Origin: Williamsia limnetica
GTDB lineage: Bacteria > Actinomycetota > Actinomycetes > Mycobacteriales > Mycobacteriaceae
Assembly: GCF_003217475.1 (NCBI RefSeq)
Contig: NZ_QJSP01000007.1
Span: 124,001-188,000 of the forward strand
Length of the DNA: 64,000 nt
Direction: 5' to 3'
Shown: positions 15,322 through 23,207 of the stretch, piece by piece
How positions within the stretch are numbered: the stretch's first letter is position 1
How the letters are laid out: each line of letters begins with the position of its first letter
The notes under the pieces: generated by a model
Database searches by the model: none
The model's input: only the letters and a program-made list of their open reading frames with translations
Told to the model about the DNA's origin: nothing
Program-made: the position numbers and the translations under genes

Positions 15322-16517
15322 CTCGCCAACCTGCCGTCCAGTACCGCGGCCAACGCTGTTGCAGCGCTGGTGAAGCCACCCGCTCGAGTCCAGACGGCAT
15401 CGACACAGACGAGGCCGTCGTCGTCGCGGCGGAGCATGCCGATTTCCGAGACACCCCTGCTGCCCGCCGAATCCCTGAACACCCCGATCACCACGGAAAT
15501 CGCTGCCGCCAACTGGCTGTGCAATGCCGGCCGGTCCATGCCGCCCAGAGCCGCGAGGGCCTCCATCCGTGCGGGAACCTCCGCCGTCGAGTTCGCATGC
15601 AGGGTGCCGGCGCCGCCGTCGTGCCCGGTGTTCATCGCGGTCAGCAAATCCACGACCTCGGCGCCGCGGACCTCGCCCACGACGATCCGATCGGGACGCA
15701 TCCGCAGCGCCTGCCGGACCAGTGCCCGCACCGGAACCTCGCCGGCCCCTTCGACATTCGGTGTCCTGGCGACGAGTCGCACGACGTGGGGATGCTGCGG
15801 CGCGAGTTCCACCGCGTCCTCGACGCACAGAATTCGCTCGGCCGGGTCCACCCGTCCGAGCAGCGCAGACAACAGAGTTGTCTTTCCGGCACCTGTCCCG
15901 CCCACGACCAGGAAGGCCAACCGGGCGTCGACGATGGCCTCCAGTAGCGCGAGGGCCTCCGGATCGATCGCCCCCGACCGCGCGAGGGCGTCGAGGTTCT
16001 GCGTAGCCGGTCGCAGGACCCGCAGCGACAGGCACGTCCCGTCGACCGCGATCGGCGGGATGACGGCGTGCAACCGCACGCTGTAGCCGCGTCGACCGAG
16101 TCCGGTCAGCTGGCCATCGACCCACGGTTGCGCATCGTCGAGCCGCTTGCCTGCAGCCAAGGCCAACCGCATCGCCAGGCGGCGCACCGCATCGTCGTCT
16201 TCGAACTCGACGTCGGAGCGCTCGAGCCCGCGCCCCTGATCGGTCCAGACCTGCTTGGGTCCCACGACCAGGATGTCGTTGACCGCCGGGCCGGCGAGCA
16301 GGACCTCCAGCCGCCCGGCCCCGACCAGTTCGGTCTGCAGAAATCGCAGGGCGTCAAGCAGATCGGTGTCGCCGAGGACGCCGCCTGCCTCGGCGCGCAC
16401 GACCGCCGCCATGACTTCGGGCGTGGGTTCCTGCGCCGTGGCCGCCAGCTTCTCGCGCACCCTGGTCAGAAGCTGTGCACGGCCGGGATCCGTTCCGGCA
16501 CCGCCACCGGCGGTCAT
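15318..16517 (-). CDS. tadA: TadA/CpaF secretion ATPase
   Basis: This 399-residue VirB11/PilT-superfamily ATPase powers Flp-type pilus assembly. The N-terminal domain ends in the RRGYSVRLHAVIPP strand. Walker A is GGTGAGKTT (206-214). An Asp box with acidic residues (CVEDAVELAPQ), the Walker B-like segment RPDRIVVGEVRGAE and a His box (MNTGHDGGAGTLHANS) complete the set. The start ATG 16517 overlaps the ssd stop (ATGA). The order ssd-tadA-tadB-tadC-flp-tadE matches other actinobacteria. Confidence 0.93.
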   Translation of the reverse strand: MTAGGGAGTDPGRAQLLTRVREKLAATAQEPTPEVMAAVVRAEAGGVLGDTDLLDALRFLQTELVGAGRLEVLLAGPAVNDILVVGPKQVWTDQGRGLERSDVEFEDDDAVRRLAMRLALAAGKRLDDAQPWVDGQLTGLGRRGYSVRLHAVIPPIAVDGTCLSLRVLRPATQNLDALARSGAIDPEALALLEAIVDARLAFLVVGGTGAGKTTLLSALLGRVDPAERILCVEDAVELAPQHPHVVRLVARTPNVEGAGEVPVRALVRQALRMRPDRIVVGEVRGAEVVDLLTAMNTGHDGGAGTLHANSTAEVPARMEALAALGGMDRPALHSQLAAAISVVIGVFRDSAGSRGVSEIGMLRRDDDGLVCVDAVWTRAGGFTSAATALAAVLDGRLAR

Positions 16518-17581
16518 CGCAGGACCCGCCGCAGCGCGACCGCACGATCGAGTACCGTCGCCGCGGACCGGCGCAGCGGTGAGCGCCCGCTGAGAGCGAG
16601 TCCGCCGGATTCGAGGTGGCGATCGAGCCGCACATCAGGCCGAGCCGCGGTCAGCAGCGGCAGACCGACGACGTCGGCCACCTCGACCGCCCGCAACCCG
16701 CCGGGGGCCGGGCCGCGGACGACGACCTCGACCCTTCCGGTGCGGGCCCGCAGGCGTGCGGCCATCTCGCGTCCGGCGGCGCAGCCCCGGATCGTTGCCG
16801 CGGTCACGAGCACCACCAGGTCGGCAACCTCCACCACTGCCTCCACCAGGTCACCCTCACGCCGGGGTAGATCCGCCACCACCACGTCACCGTTGCTGCG
16901 TGCGGCATCGATCGCGGCGAGCGCGGCCTCGGGTCGGACGGGTGTGCACCCGCCGCGCCTGCCGGTGAGAATCGCCAGTCCACCCCGGGCATGCGGAAGA
17001 GCTGTGTGCAACGAGGCCGCGACGACCTGCCCGCTCTCCAACGTGAGTTCTTGCCAGCGCAGCCCGGGCTGGTCCTCGACCCCGAGTAGGAGATCCTGGC
17101 CACCACCGAGGTCATCGAGGTCGAGAACGAGTCCACCCAGCCCCCTCTCGCAGGCCACCAACCCCACTCCGGCGGCCAATGTCGAGGCCCCAGCGCCTCC
17201 GTGTCCGGAGATCAGGGCGATGGCCACGCCGGAGGGCCCGTTCGGCTTCGCGATCCGGGAGAGCGCCTGTACCACCGCGTGCTCGTCGTCGGGGAGCACG
17301 AACCCGTCGCCGGCGCCAAGCGTGAGGGCGGTGCGCCACATCTGTGGTCCATCGCCGGCGAGACCGACGACGAGCAGACCTCCTCGACGCGGTAATCCCG
17401 ACGCGAGGGTGGCCTCCACGGTGCTGGCGTCCACGAGCACCGCGGTGCACTCGGCCCACTCCCTGCGGCATCGTTCGGGAAGCGCACGAACGATTTGATA
17501 TCCGGCGGCTGCGGCGACACGCGCAACGTCATCCGCGAGGTCCGAGGACACCATCACGAGCACACTCGACGTTTCGGTCAT
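16514..17581 (-). CDS. ssd: Ssd/CpaE-like MinD-family ATPase (septum site-determining protein)
   Basis: This 355-residue ParA/MinD-superfamily protein heads the tad operon and is the counterpart of M. tuberculosis Rv3660c. The first 130 residues form a response-regulator-like, CpaE-type domain without phosphorylation residues. A deviant P-loop SGHGGAGAST follows, lacking both the signature lysine and the Walker lysine; VLDLDDLGGGQDLLLG stands in the position of the A' motif. Loss of the lysines suggests altered or absent ATP hydrolysis. In related genomes this protein is linked to septum regulation and to polar placement of tad pili. ATG 17581 is preferred over 17632 because the extra residues look like leader. 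Confidence 0.83.
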   Translation of the reverse strand: MTETSSVLVMVSSDLADDVARVAAAAGYQIVRALPERCRREWAECTAVLVDASTVEATLASGLPRRGGLLVVGLAGDGPQMWRTALTLGAGDGFVLPDDEHAVVQALSRIAKPNGPSGVAIALISGHGGAGASTLAAGVGLVACERGLGGLVLDLDDLGGGQDLLLGVEDQPGLRWQELTLESGQVVAASLHTALPHARGGLAILTGRRGGCTPVRPEAALAAIDAARSNGDVVVADLPRREGDLVEAVVEVADLVVLVTAATIRGCAAGREMAARLRARTGRVEVVVRGPAPGGLRAVEVADVVGLPLLTAARPDVRLDRHLESGGLALSGRSPLRRSAATVLDRAVALRRVLR

Positions 17582-17794
17582 GGGAGTGATCGTGGCGTGC
17601 CATCTGCGCCGAGGCGGCCGTCTGTCGGCCACCGAGCATCGACCTGTGGAGAGTCTGCGGATCTGTGGACAAATCCTGCGTGGCAGTCAGCGGACGTGCG
17701 CTCGTGGAGTAGGCGGAAAAGCCGGAACATGCAGGTGAGAAGTACAAAAGATGCAGAAGTGACCGCGTAGTTCACACGGCCGAAAAGGTCTGGA

Positions 17795-17889
17795 AATGGG
17801 GACGACCCTGGCCAGGGGGGGGAGGAGGCCAGGGTCGTCGCGTTCAGCCCCGGGGGGTCGGGCTGAAAGCCCCGGATCAAGTCCGGGTA
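17795..17889 (-). ncRNA. 6C small RNA (C-rich hairpin loops)
   Basis: Read on the minus strand, three hairpins follow each other: TCCGGG/CCCGGA style arms at 17882-17887 and 17871-17876; TTCAGCCC/GGGCTGAA with a loop containing six C (17843-17867); and a perfect 13-bp stem GACGACCCTGGCC/GGCCAGGGTCGTC with a loop containing eight C (17801-17839). Two stems whose loops hold runs of six or more C define the actinobacterial 6C RNA. The M. tuberculosis 6C/B11 RNA lies in the same interval, between Rv3660c (ssd) and Rv3661, on the same strand. The ends are approximate: 5' from the promoter, 3' just past the last stem. It is thought to act on GC-rich mRNAs through the C loops. Confidence 0.85.
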
Positions 17890-17895
17890 ACTATG

Positions 17896-17901
17896 ACTAT
17901 A
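17896..17901 (-). promoter_or_regulatory. -10 element of the 6C RNA
   Basis: The minus strand reads TATAGT, followed after seven bases by the first 6C hairpin, which places transcription start near 17888-17889. A TTGCAA lies about 19 bases upstream as a possible weak -35. Confidence 0.5.
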
Positions 17902-18037
17902 CACAAGTTTCTGGGATTGATTGCAACTTCAACCATTTGATTCTCTTCACCCAAACGCTGCGATCGTAGGTGAAGTTATCCAGCTCGCCACAGCCCGAAC
18001 CGGTGCCCCACACGGTGGCCCGACGTACCCTCGACTG

Positions 18038-18874
18038 GTGACCGCATTCACGTCGGCAGACGGTGGAACGATGCCCTCAGGTTCGACGCGAATCGCCGCG
18101 TTCTTCGATCTCGACAAGACCATCATCGCCAAATCGAGCTCCCTCGCATTCTCGCGACCATTCTTCGATCAGGGGCTGATCAATCGTCGCTCCGTCCTCA
18201 AATCGTCGTATGCGCAGTTCATGTTCCTGCTGTCGGCGGCCGACCATGACCAGGTCGAGCGCATGCGCAAACACGTGACCGAGATGTGTACGGGTTGGGA
18301 CGTCGAGCAGGTGTCGTCGATCGTGCACGAAACGCTCCACGACATCGTCGATCCCCTGGTGTTCGCCGAAGCCGCGGACCTGATCGCCGGCCACAAGGCG
18401 CGCGGGCACGACGTGGTCATCGTGTCGGCGTCGGGCACGGAAATCGTCGAACCGATCGGCAAGATGCTCGGGGCCGACTATTCGATGGCCAGCCGGATGA
18501 AGGTCGTCGACGGAAAGTACGCGGGCGAGGTGGAGTTCTACTGCTACGGCGAGGAGAAGGTGGTCGCGATGAACGAGATCGCGGCGTCGGTCGGCTACGA
18601 CCTCACGAAGTGCTTCGCCTACTCCGACTCGATCACCGATCTGCCCATGCTGCGCGCCGTCGGGCATCCGACCGTGATCAACCCCGATCGTGCCCTGCGC
18701 AAAGAAGCGTCCACGCAGGGGTGGCCCATGCTCTCGTTCACCAAGCCGATATCACTACGCAGCCGGCTGCCTGCGGCAACGCCCGCGACCGTGACGGCCT
18801 CGGCCGCAGTGGGTGTGGGCGCAGTCATCGCGGGCGCCTTGACCTACACGGCATTGCACCGCCGGCGGCGCTGA
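18038..18874 (+). CDS. HAD-superfamily (SerB-like, IB type) phosphatase with C-terminal membrane anchor
   Basis: A predicted phosphomonoesterase, counterpart of Rv3661. HAD motif I is FFDLDKT with nucleophile Asp, motif II VIVSASG, a lysine in the KVV segment, and motif IV AYSDSITDLPML. A cap domain of mostly helices lies between I and II (residues about 40-140). The last 30 residues contain a hydrophobic helix (TASAAVGVGAVIAGALTYTAL) and an Arg-rich end, suggesting a tail anchor. GTG 18038 gives 278 residues and ATG 18071 is an alternative; the frame remains open to 17921 without support. The substrate is unknown, despite older labels as a phosphoserine phosphatase or inhibition protein. Confidence 0.88.
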   Translation: MTAFTSADGGTMPSGSTRIAAFFDLDKTIIAKSSSLAFSRPFFDQGLINRRSVLKSSYAQFMFLLSAADHDQVERMRKHVTEMCTGWDVEQVSSIVHETLHDIVDPLVFAEAADLIAGHKARGHDVVIVSASGTEIVEPIGKMLGADYSMASRMKVVDGKYAGEVEFYCYGEEKVVAMNEIAASVGYDLTKCFAYSDSITDLPMLRAVGHPTVINPDRALRKEASTQGWPMLSFTKPISLRSRLPAATPATVTASAAVGVGAVIAGALTYTALHRRRR

Positions 18875-18967
18875 CCACCTTCGATCAGCCACGCGGACGT
18901 CGACGCGAAAAACGTTTTCGCCCAATGGAAAAGGGCCGATTCAAATTTGAGACCGTTGACCCCTTGA

Positions 18968-18983
18968 TGTGACCGTGGTCACG
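18968..18983. promoter_or_regulatory. near-consensus CRP binding site
   Basis: TGTGACCGTGGTCACG matches the mycobacterial CRP consensus TGTGA-N6-TCACA at all but the last base. Inside it, GTGACC/GGTCAC is a perfect palindrome. The site overlaps the promoter proposed for the downstream non-coding RNA. CRP itself is encoded at 29444-30118. Confidence 0.7.
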
Positions 18984-18998
18984 GTGTAGAAAGTAGTT

Positions 18999-19300
18999 AC
19001 GGAACGCGCGGGAAGCCAAGTTCGGATCGGAAGAGAAGATACGGACTCCTGACCACGCACTCCCAGCACGGATATCGAGCACCCACGCGCAGCACGCCGC
19101 GGGAGGCACCAGGTTGTGGGCCTGCGAGATTCGGCGTCGTATTCAGATGAGTTCCTTTGGGTGGGAACGCTTTTGAGGCGGCGGCGGACAACTCTGCCTA
19201 GGTCACCCCACACAACCACCACAGCACGCTTGGTAACTCGGATCCGTGCTAGCGGGCGGCCGACGGGAATCGCACAGCGACCCGGAGGCCGCCCGCAGTG
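18999..19300 (+). ncRNA. Ms1/MTS2823-like RNA (RNA polymerase-binding small RNA), predicted
   Basis: The 512-base convergent gap between the HAD hydrolase and the Fic-like gene has no convincing reading frame. It is the slot in which mycobacteria encode MTS2823 (M. tuberculosis) or Ms1 (M. smegmatis), an abundant RNA of about 300 nt that binds core RNA polymerase. TTGATG (18964-18969) and TAGAAA (18987-18992), 17 bases apart, are a possible promoter. The CRP site lies between them. A 10-bp stem GCGGGCGGCC/GGCCGCCCGC (19252-19261 with 19287-19296) could be the end, giving about 300 nt. A long-range GGTTGTG/CACAACC pair (19112, 19211) fits an extended fold. Primary sequence homology was not checked, so the limits are approximate. 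Confidence 0.5.
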
Positions 19301-19350
19301 CGTTGTCCGCCCCCTATGTATACCTGCCACAGCAGGTTTCGCTTCTCGGT

Positions 19351-19400
19351 GACCTACCGAGCTCGAGGACCTACGGAGCTCGGGACTTACCGAGCTCGGG
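19351..19400. repeat. three imperfect tandem copies of a 17-bp SacI-site repeat
   Basis: The units GACCTACCGAGCTCGAG, GACCTACGGAGCTCGG and GACTTACCGAGCTCGGG lie head to tail at 19351-19400. Each holds the palindrome GAGCTC. The third copy crosses the stop of the leftward Fic-like gene (19387). The function is unknown; the array is downstream of both convergent genes. Confidence 0.85.
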
Positions 19401-20139
19401 CGGCTTCCGCGATGGATCTCGCCTCGGCCGCACCGGCTTCCAATGCCTCACTGCTCAGCACCAACCAACCGCGGATGCCCTCGGGATCGCCGGTCCCGAA
19501 AGCCGTCGACAGCTCGCGGTATTGCTGCACCCGCTTGAACCAGGTCACCTCGGGTACGCCGAGGTTGTGTGGATCGAGTCCGGTACTCGCGCACACCAGC
19601 CGCGAGGCCGCGCGGGCCACCACCCCATTTGCATGGACGAAGGGCTCGAGTGCGAGCAGTTCCGCGTGCACCACAGCGGCCAGAACCGGCGCGGGCGCCT
19701 TCGTCGCGCCGGTGACGAGTTGCGCGAGCAGGGCCAGGCGTTGGTCGAGTTCGCGATCGGCTCGCGGTCGACCCAGCAGTTCAGGGTCATCGGTCAATTC
19801 GTTGGCCGCCAGCACGTGTAACCGGGCCAGCGCCTGCAGGGGCGCCCTGGTCCACACGGCCAGCAACTGCGGCAACGACTCCCCGTCCAGCGCCTGCGCC
19901 ACCCGCATCGCCCCCGACAGGATCGGTTCGTCGAAGTCCCCGTCCCGGACCAGCTCGATGCTGCCACCGTCGATGGCGGCGGACGACCGACCGGCCCGCC
20001 ACGACGCCTCGGTGGCAGTCTTGTCCCAGCCCCGAAGATTCGCGGGGTGCCGGTGGGCGGCCGCCAGTGCGTCACGCGCCCGGTCTGCCGCCTCGAGTAC
20101 GCCGGGCATCTCGAGCAACGGCGCCAAAGGATCAGTCAC
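19387..20139 (-). CDS. degenerate Fic-fold protein (Rv3662c-like)
   Basis: This 250-residue, largely helical protein is of unknown function. Residues 165-176 read EPFVHANGVVAR, which aligns with the Fic active-site motif HPFxxGNGRxxR. The catalytic His is replaced by Glu, Asp/Glu by His, the first Gly by Ala and the Arg by Val, while Pro-Phe, Asn-Gly and the last Arg remain. At 52-58, SSAAIDG resembles the inhibitory helix motif (S/T)xxxE(G/N) with Asp for Glu. The arrangement, inhibitory helix before the Fic core, is that of class II Fic proteins. AMP transfer by the usual mechanism is unlikely without the His, so a binding or regulatory role is inferred. The fold assignment is mine and needs a structural check. 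Confidence 0.65.
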   Translation of the reverse strand: MTDPLAPLLEMPGVLEAADRARDALAAAHRHPANLRGWDKTATEASWRAGRSSAAIDGGSIELVRDGDFDEPILSGAMRVAQALDGESLPQLLAVWTRAPLQALARLHVLAANELTDDPELLGRPRADRELDQRLALLAQLVTGATKAPAPVLAAVVHAELLALEPFVHANGVVARAASRLVCASTGLDPHNLGVPEVTWFKRVQQYRELSTAFGTGDPEGIRGWLVLSSEALEAGAAEARSIAEAARAR

Positions 20140-20178
20140 GGGAAGCCAGCGTACTGCGCACTCCTCGACCGTCCTGAG

Positions 20179-21015
20179 TCAGAGCAGATCGAGAACGTGG
20201 CCTGCGGCCCGTGCCTTGACCACGGCCTCGTGCCGATTGTGTGCTCCCAGCCGGACCATCGCGGCACGGAGGTAGGTCTTGACGGTGTCGACGGTCAGAC
20301 CGAGGCGGTCCGCCACCACGCGGTTGCCGAAACCCATCGCGACCAGCGTGAGCACCTCGAGCTGGCGGGGAGTGAGAGGCACTGACGGTTCACCGGTCGG
20401 GCTCGCGCCACCCATCTGATCGACGAGGTCGAGCAGTCGGCGCCGGGTCTCGGCGTCACCGGAGACCGCCGCGATGTCGCGGATCTCGTCCAACCACTCG
20501 GCGGCCTGGACCTGCGACTGCTGCAACGTGGCCATCGCACCGAGGCGGCGGTCGACCTCGTCTCGGGTTCGCAGTTCGGCGGCGACCCGGCCGGCTTCCA
20601 CCGACAGCGCCGCGACGGCCTCGTCGTCGAGGTGTCCCCCACCACGCCAGCCCGCGTAGATCAGACCGCGCACCGAGCCGTCGACGACGATCGGCGCTGC
20701 AGCGAGGTCGGTGATGCCTTCGCCGAGGATCTGGTCGTCGAAGTCGTGGGTGATCTCGCTGGCCGACCCGTAGTCGCGGATGAGCGTGGTGCGCTTGTTC
20801 AACCAGATCAGCCCACCGAGTCCTCGCTGCGGGGTCACCGTGATCGTGCGCAGCGCCGCGGTCTGATGGCCGACCGATTCGGTTACCGCAATGGCGCCCT
20901 GCTCACGCAGACCTGCGAAGACGACAGGAATGCCCGTCACACGCCGCAGTCGCACGCTCGTTGCGCGCACCAGCTCGCGATCGCTGGGGCGGAGCACGGT
21001 GTTGTCGACACTCAT
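20179..21015 (-). CDS. GAF-LuxR transcriptional regulator, divergent from acs
   Basis: A regulator of about 278 residues. Residues about 20-150 form a GAF-like sensor domain (IPVVFAGLREQGAIAVTES, then APIVVDGSVRGLIYAGWR). A helical linker follows, then a C-terminal LuxR helix-turn-helix (LTPRQLEVLTLVAMGFGNR, VADRLGLTVDTVKTYLRAAM). ATG 21015 is used; a GTG at 21021 is in frame. The divergent arrangement with acetyl-CoA synthetase and the shared inverted repeat at 21083-21103 suggest that it controls acs and itself. The ligand is unknown. Confidence 0.85.
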   Translation of the reverse strand: MSVDNTVLRPSDRELVRATSVRLRRVTGIPVVFAGLREQGAIAVTESVGHQTAALRTITVTPQRGLGGLIWLNKRTTLIRDYGSASEITHDFDDQILGEGITDLAAAPIVVDGSVRGLIYAGWRGGGHLDDEAVAALSVEAGRVAAELRTRDEVDRRLGAMATLQQSQVQAAEWLDEIRDIAAVSGDAETRRRLLDLVDQMGGASPTGEPSVPLTPRQLEVLTLVAMGFGNRVVADRLGLTVDTVKTYLRAAMVRLGAHNRHEAVVKARAAGHVLDLL

Positions 21016-21082
21016 CAGCACTATCCACTTTCGGGGCTATTGCCATTGATGATGCCGCAGACATCATGTGGTGCACAACACA

Positions 21083-21103
21083 GTGACCCCTCACACGGGT
21101 CAC
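21083..21103. promoter_or_regulatory. operator-like inverted repeat in the luxR-acs intergenic region
   Basis: GTGACCC (21083-21089) and GGGTCAC (21097-21103) form a perfect 7-bp inverted repeat with a 7-bp spacer, about 70 bases upstream of acs and 70 upstream of the regulator. It is a candidate site for the GAF-LuxR protein. Confidence 0.5.
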
Positions 21104-21157
21104 AGGCCGGCTCGATCGACACCGATTCCGGGCGGCCGAGAAGCTGAAAGGGAACCG

Positions 21158-23101
21158 ATGAGTGATGGCACCGCACCCGTGACGTACGCCCCGCCGACCG
21201 CATTCGTGGAGCAGGCGAACGCCGGACCCGAACTGGAGCAGGCCGCCGAGGCCGACCGATTGGCGTTCTGGGCCGAGCAGGCCCGCCGCCTGCACTGGGA
21301 GACCGACTTCGGCGACGTCCTCGACTGGTCGAATGCCCCCTTCGCGAAGTGGTTCGTCGGCGGCAAACTCAATGTCGCCTACAACTGCGTCGACCGCCAC
21401 GTCGAGGAAGGCAACGGCGACCGCGTCGCGATCCACTGGGTCGGCGAACCCGGCGACAGCCGCGACGTCACCTACAGCGACCTGCTCGCGGAGGTCTCGC
21501 AGGCGGCGAACTACTTCACCGAGATCGGCCTGGTCTCCGGCGACCGCGTCGCGATCTACATGCCGATGGTCCCCGAGGCGATCGTCACCATGCTCGCCTG
21601 TGCCCGCCTGGGTCTGACCCACTCGGTGGTGTTCGCGGGATTCTCCGCCGCCGCGTTGCGGTCGCGGGTCGACGACGCCGAGGCGAAGCTCGTGGTGACC
21701 ACGGACGGCCAGTATCGGCGCGGTAAGCCGGCACCACTCAAGGCGGGTGTCGACGAGGCGCTGGGCACCGGCGACGACGCGGCCAAGTCGATCGAGCACG
21801 TCTTGGTCGTCAACCGCACCGACTCCGACATCGATTGGGTCGACGGTCGCGACCTCTGGTGGCACGAAACCGTCGCCAAGGCCGACACCAAGCACGAGCC
21901 CGAGGCCTTCGACGCCGAGCACCCACTGTTCCTGCTCTACACCTCGGGGACCACGGGAAAGCCCAAGGGCATCGTCCACAGCTCCGGCGGTTACCTGACC
22001 CAGGTCAGCTACACCTTCCACAACGTCTTCGACCACAAGCCGGGCAAAGACGTCTTCTGGTGTGGCGCCGACATCGGCTGGGTCACCGGGCACAGCTACC
22101 TCGTGTACGGACCGTTGTCGAACGGCGCCACCGAGGTGGTCTACGAAGGAACGCCCAACTCCCCCAACGAACATCGCCACTTCGAGGTCATCGAGAAGTA
22201 CAAGGTCGGCATCTACTACATCGCGCCGACCCTGATCCGGACCTTCATGAAGTGGGGACGCGAGATCCCCGATGCCCACGACCTGACCTCGCTGCGACTG
22301 CTCGGCAGTGTCGGCGAGCCCATCAACCCAGAGGCCTGGCGTTGGTATCACGAGGTCATCGGCGGAGAGCGCTGCCCGATTGTCGACACCTGGTGGCAAA
22401 CCGAAACCGGGGCGATCATGATCTCGCCGTTGCCCGGCATCACCGCCACCAAACCCGGTTCGGCGATGGCGACACTCCCGGGCATCAGCGCCAACATCGT
22501 GAACGAGAAGGGCGAGTCCGTCGGCGCCGGCGAGCAGGGATTCCTGGTGCTCGACAAGCCGTGGCCGTCGATGTTGCGCGGGATCTGGGGCGACGAGGAG
22601 CGATTCAAGGACACGTACTGGTCGCGGTTCGCCGAGCAGGGCTGGTACTTCGCAGGTGACGGCGCACGCTACGACGACGATCACGCGCTGTGGGTCCTCG
22701 GCCGCATCGACGACGTCATGAACGTCTCGGGTCACCGGATCTCCACCTCAGAGGTCGAGTCGGCCCTCGTCGGGCACCCCAGCGTTGCCGAGTCGGCGGT
22801 GATCGGTGCCACCGACGCCACCACGGGACAGGGCATCGTGGCGTTCGTGATCCTGCGTCAGGGTCGCGAGGACACCGGCGATCAGCTCATCAAGGAGCTG
22901 AAAGACCACGTGTCAAAGGACATCTCACCGATCGCGAAGCCGCGGGAGATCTACATCGTCCCGGAGTTGCCCAAGACGCGGTCCGGCAAGATCATGCGCC
23001 GTCTGCTCAAGGATGTCGCCGAGGGTCGCGAACTCGGTGACACCTCGACCCTGGTCGACCCCTCAGTGTTCGACGCGATTCGTCAGCAGCGCAAGGGCTG
23101 A
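21158..23101 (+). CDS. acsA: acetyl-CoA synthetase (AMP-forming)
   Basis: This 647-residue ANL-family enzyme converts acetate, ATP and CoA to acetyl-CoA, AMP and PPi. The P-loop is LYTSGTTGKPKG and the aromatic/threonine motif is DTWWQTETG. The hinge region lies near YFAGDGARYDDDHALWVLGRIDDVMNVSGHR. The C-terminal catalytic lysine is in PKTRSGKIMRR, the site normally silenced by acetylation. ATG 21158 is preceded by GAAAGGG and matches the usual length; the frame upstream to 21068 is leader. The expected position next to the ephE-marP region agrees with Rv3667. Confidence 0.96.
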   Translation: MSDGTAPVTYAPPTAFVEQANAGPELEQAAEADRLAFWAEQARRLHWETDFGDVLDWSNAPFAKWFVGGKLNVAYNCVDRHVEEGNGDRVAIHWVGEPGDSRDVTYSDLLAEVSQAANYFTEIGLVSGDRVAIYMPMVPEAIVTMLACARLGLTHSVVFAGFSAAALRSRVDDAEAKLVVTTDGQYRRGKPAPLKAGVDEALGTGDDAAKSIEHVLVVNRTDSDIDWVDGRDLWWHETVAKADTKHEPEAFDAEHPLFLLYTSGTTGKPKGIVHSSGGYLTQVSYTFHNVFDHKPGKDVFWCGADIGWVTGHSYLVYGPLSNGATEVVYEGTPNSPNEHRHFEVIEKYKVGIYYIAPTLIRTFMKWGREIPDAHDLTSLRLLGSVGEPINPEAWRWYHEVIGGERCPIVDTWWQTETGAIMISPLPGITATKPGSAMATLPGISANIVNEKGESVGAGEQGFLVLDKPWPSMLRGIWGDEERFKDTYWSRFAEQGWYFAGDGARYDDDHALWVLGRIDDVMNVSGHRISTSEVESALVGHPSVAESAVIGATDATTGQGIVAFVILRQGREDTGDQLIKELKDHVSKDISPIAKPREIYIVPELPKTRSGKIMRRLLKDVAEGRELGDTSTLVDPSVFDAIRQQRKG

Positions 23102-23207
23102 CCGAGCGCGCTGACTGCTCCACGCACCGAGATCGGCCCCAGCTGATGGGGGCGAGGGCATACTGCCCTCGAACCCCGCTCAGGGGGCCGATCTGGGTGC
23201 GAAGTCT

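Noticed and set aside
15322-16125. N-terminal extension of tadB through tadA.
   Set aside because: The frame is open only because of GC bias; the GTGA overlap at 15321 and the first membrane helix mark the real start.
17578-17904. A 108-codon minus-strand frame across the 6C RNA.
   Set aside because: The DNA is explained by stable hairpins of the 6C RNA; the encoded peptide has no protein-like character.
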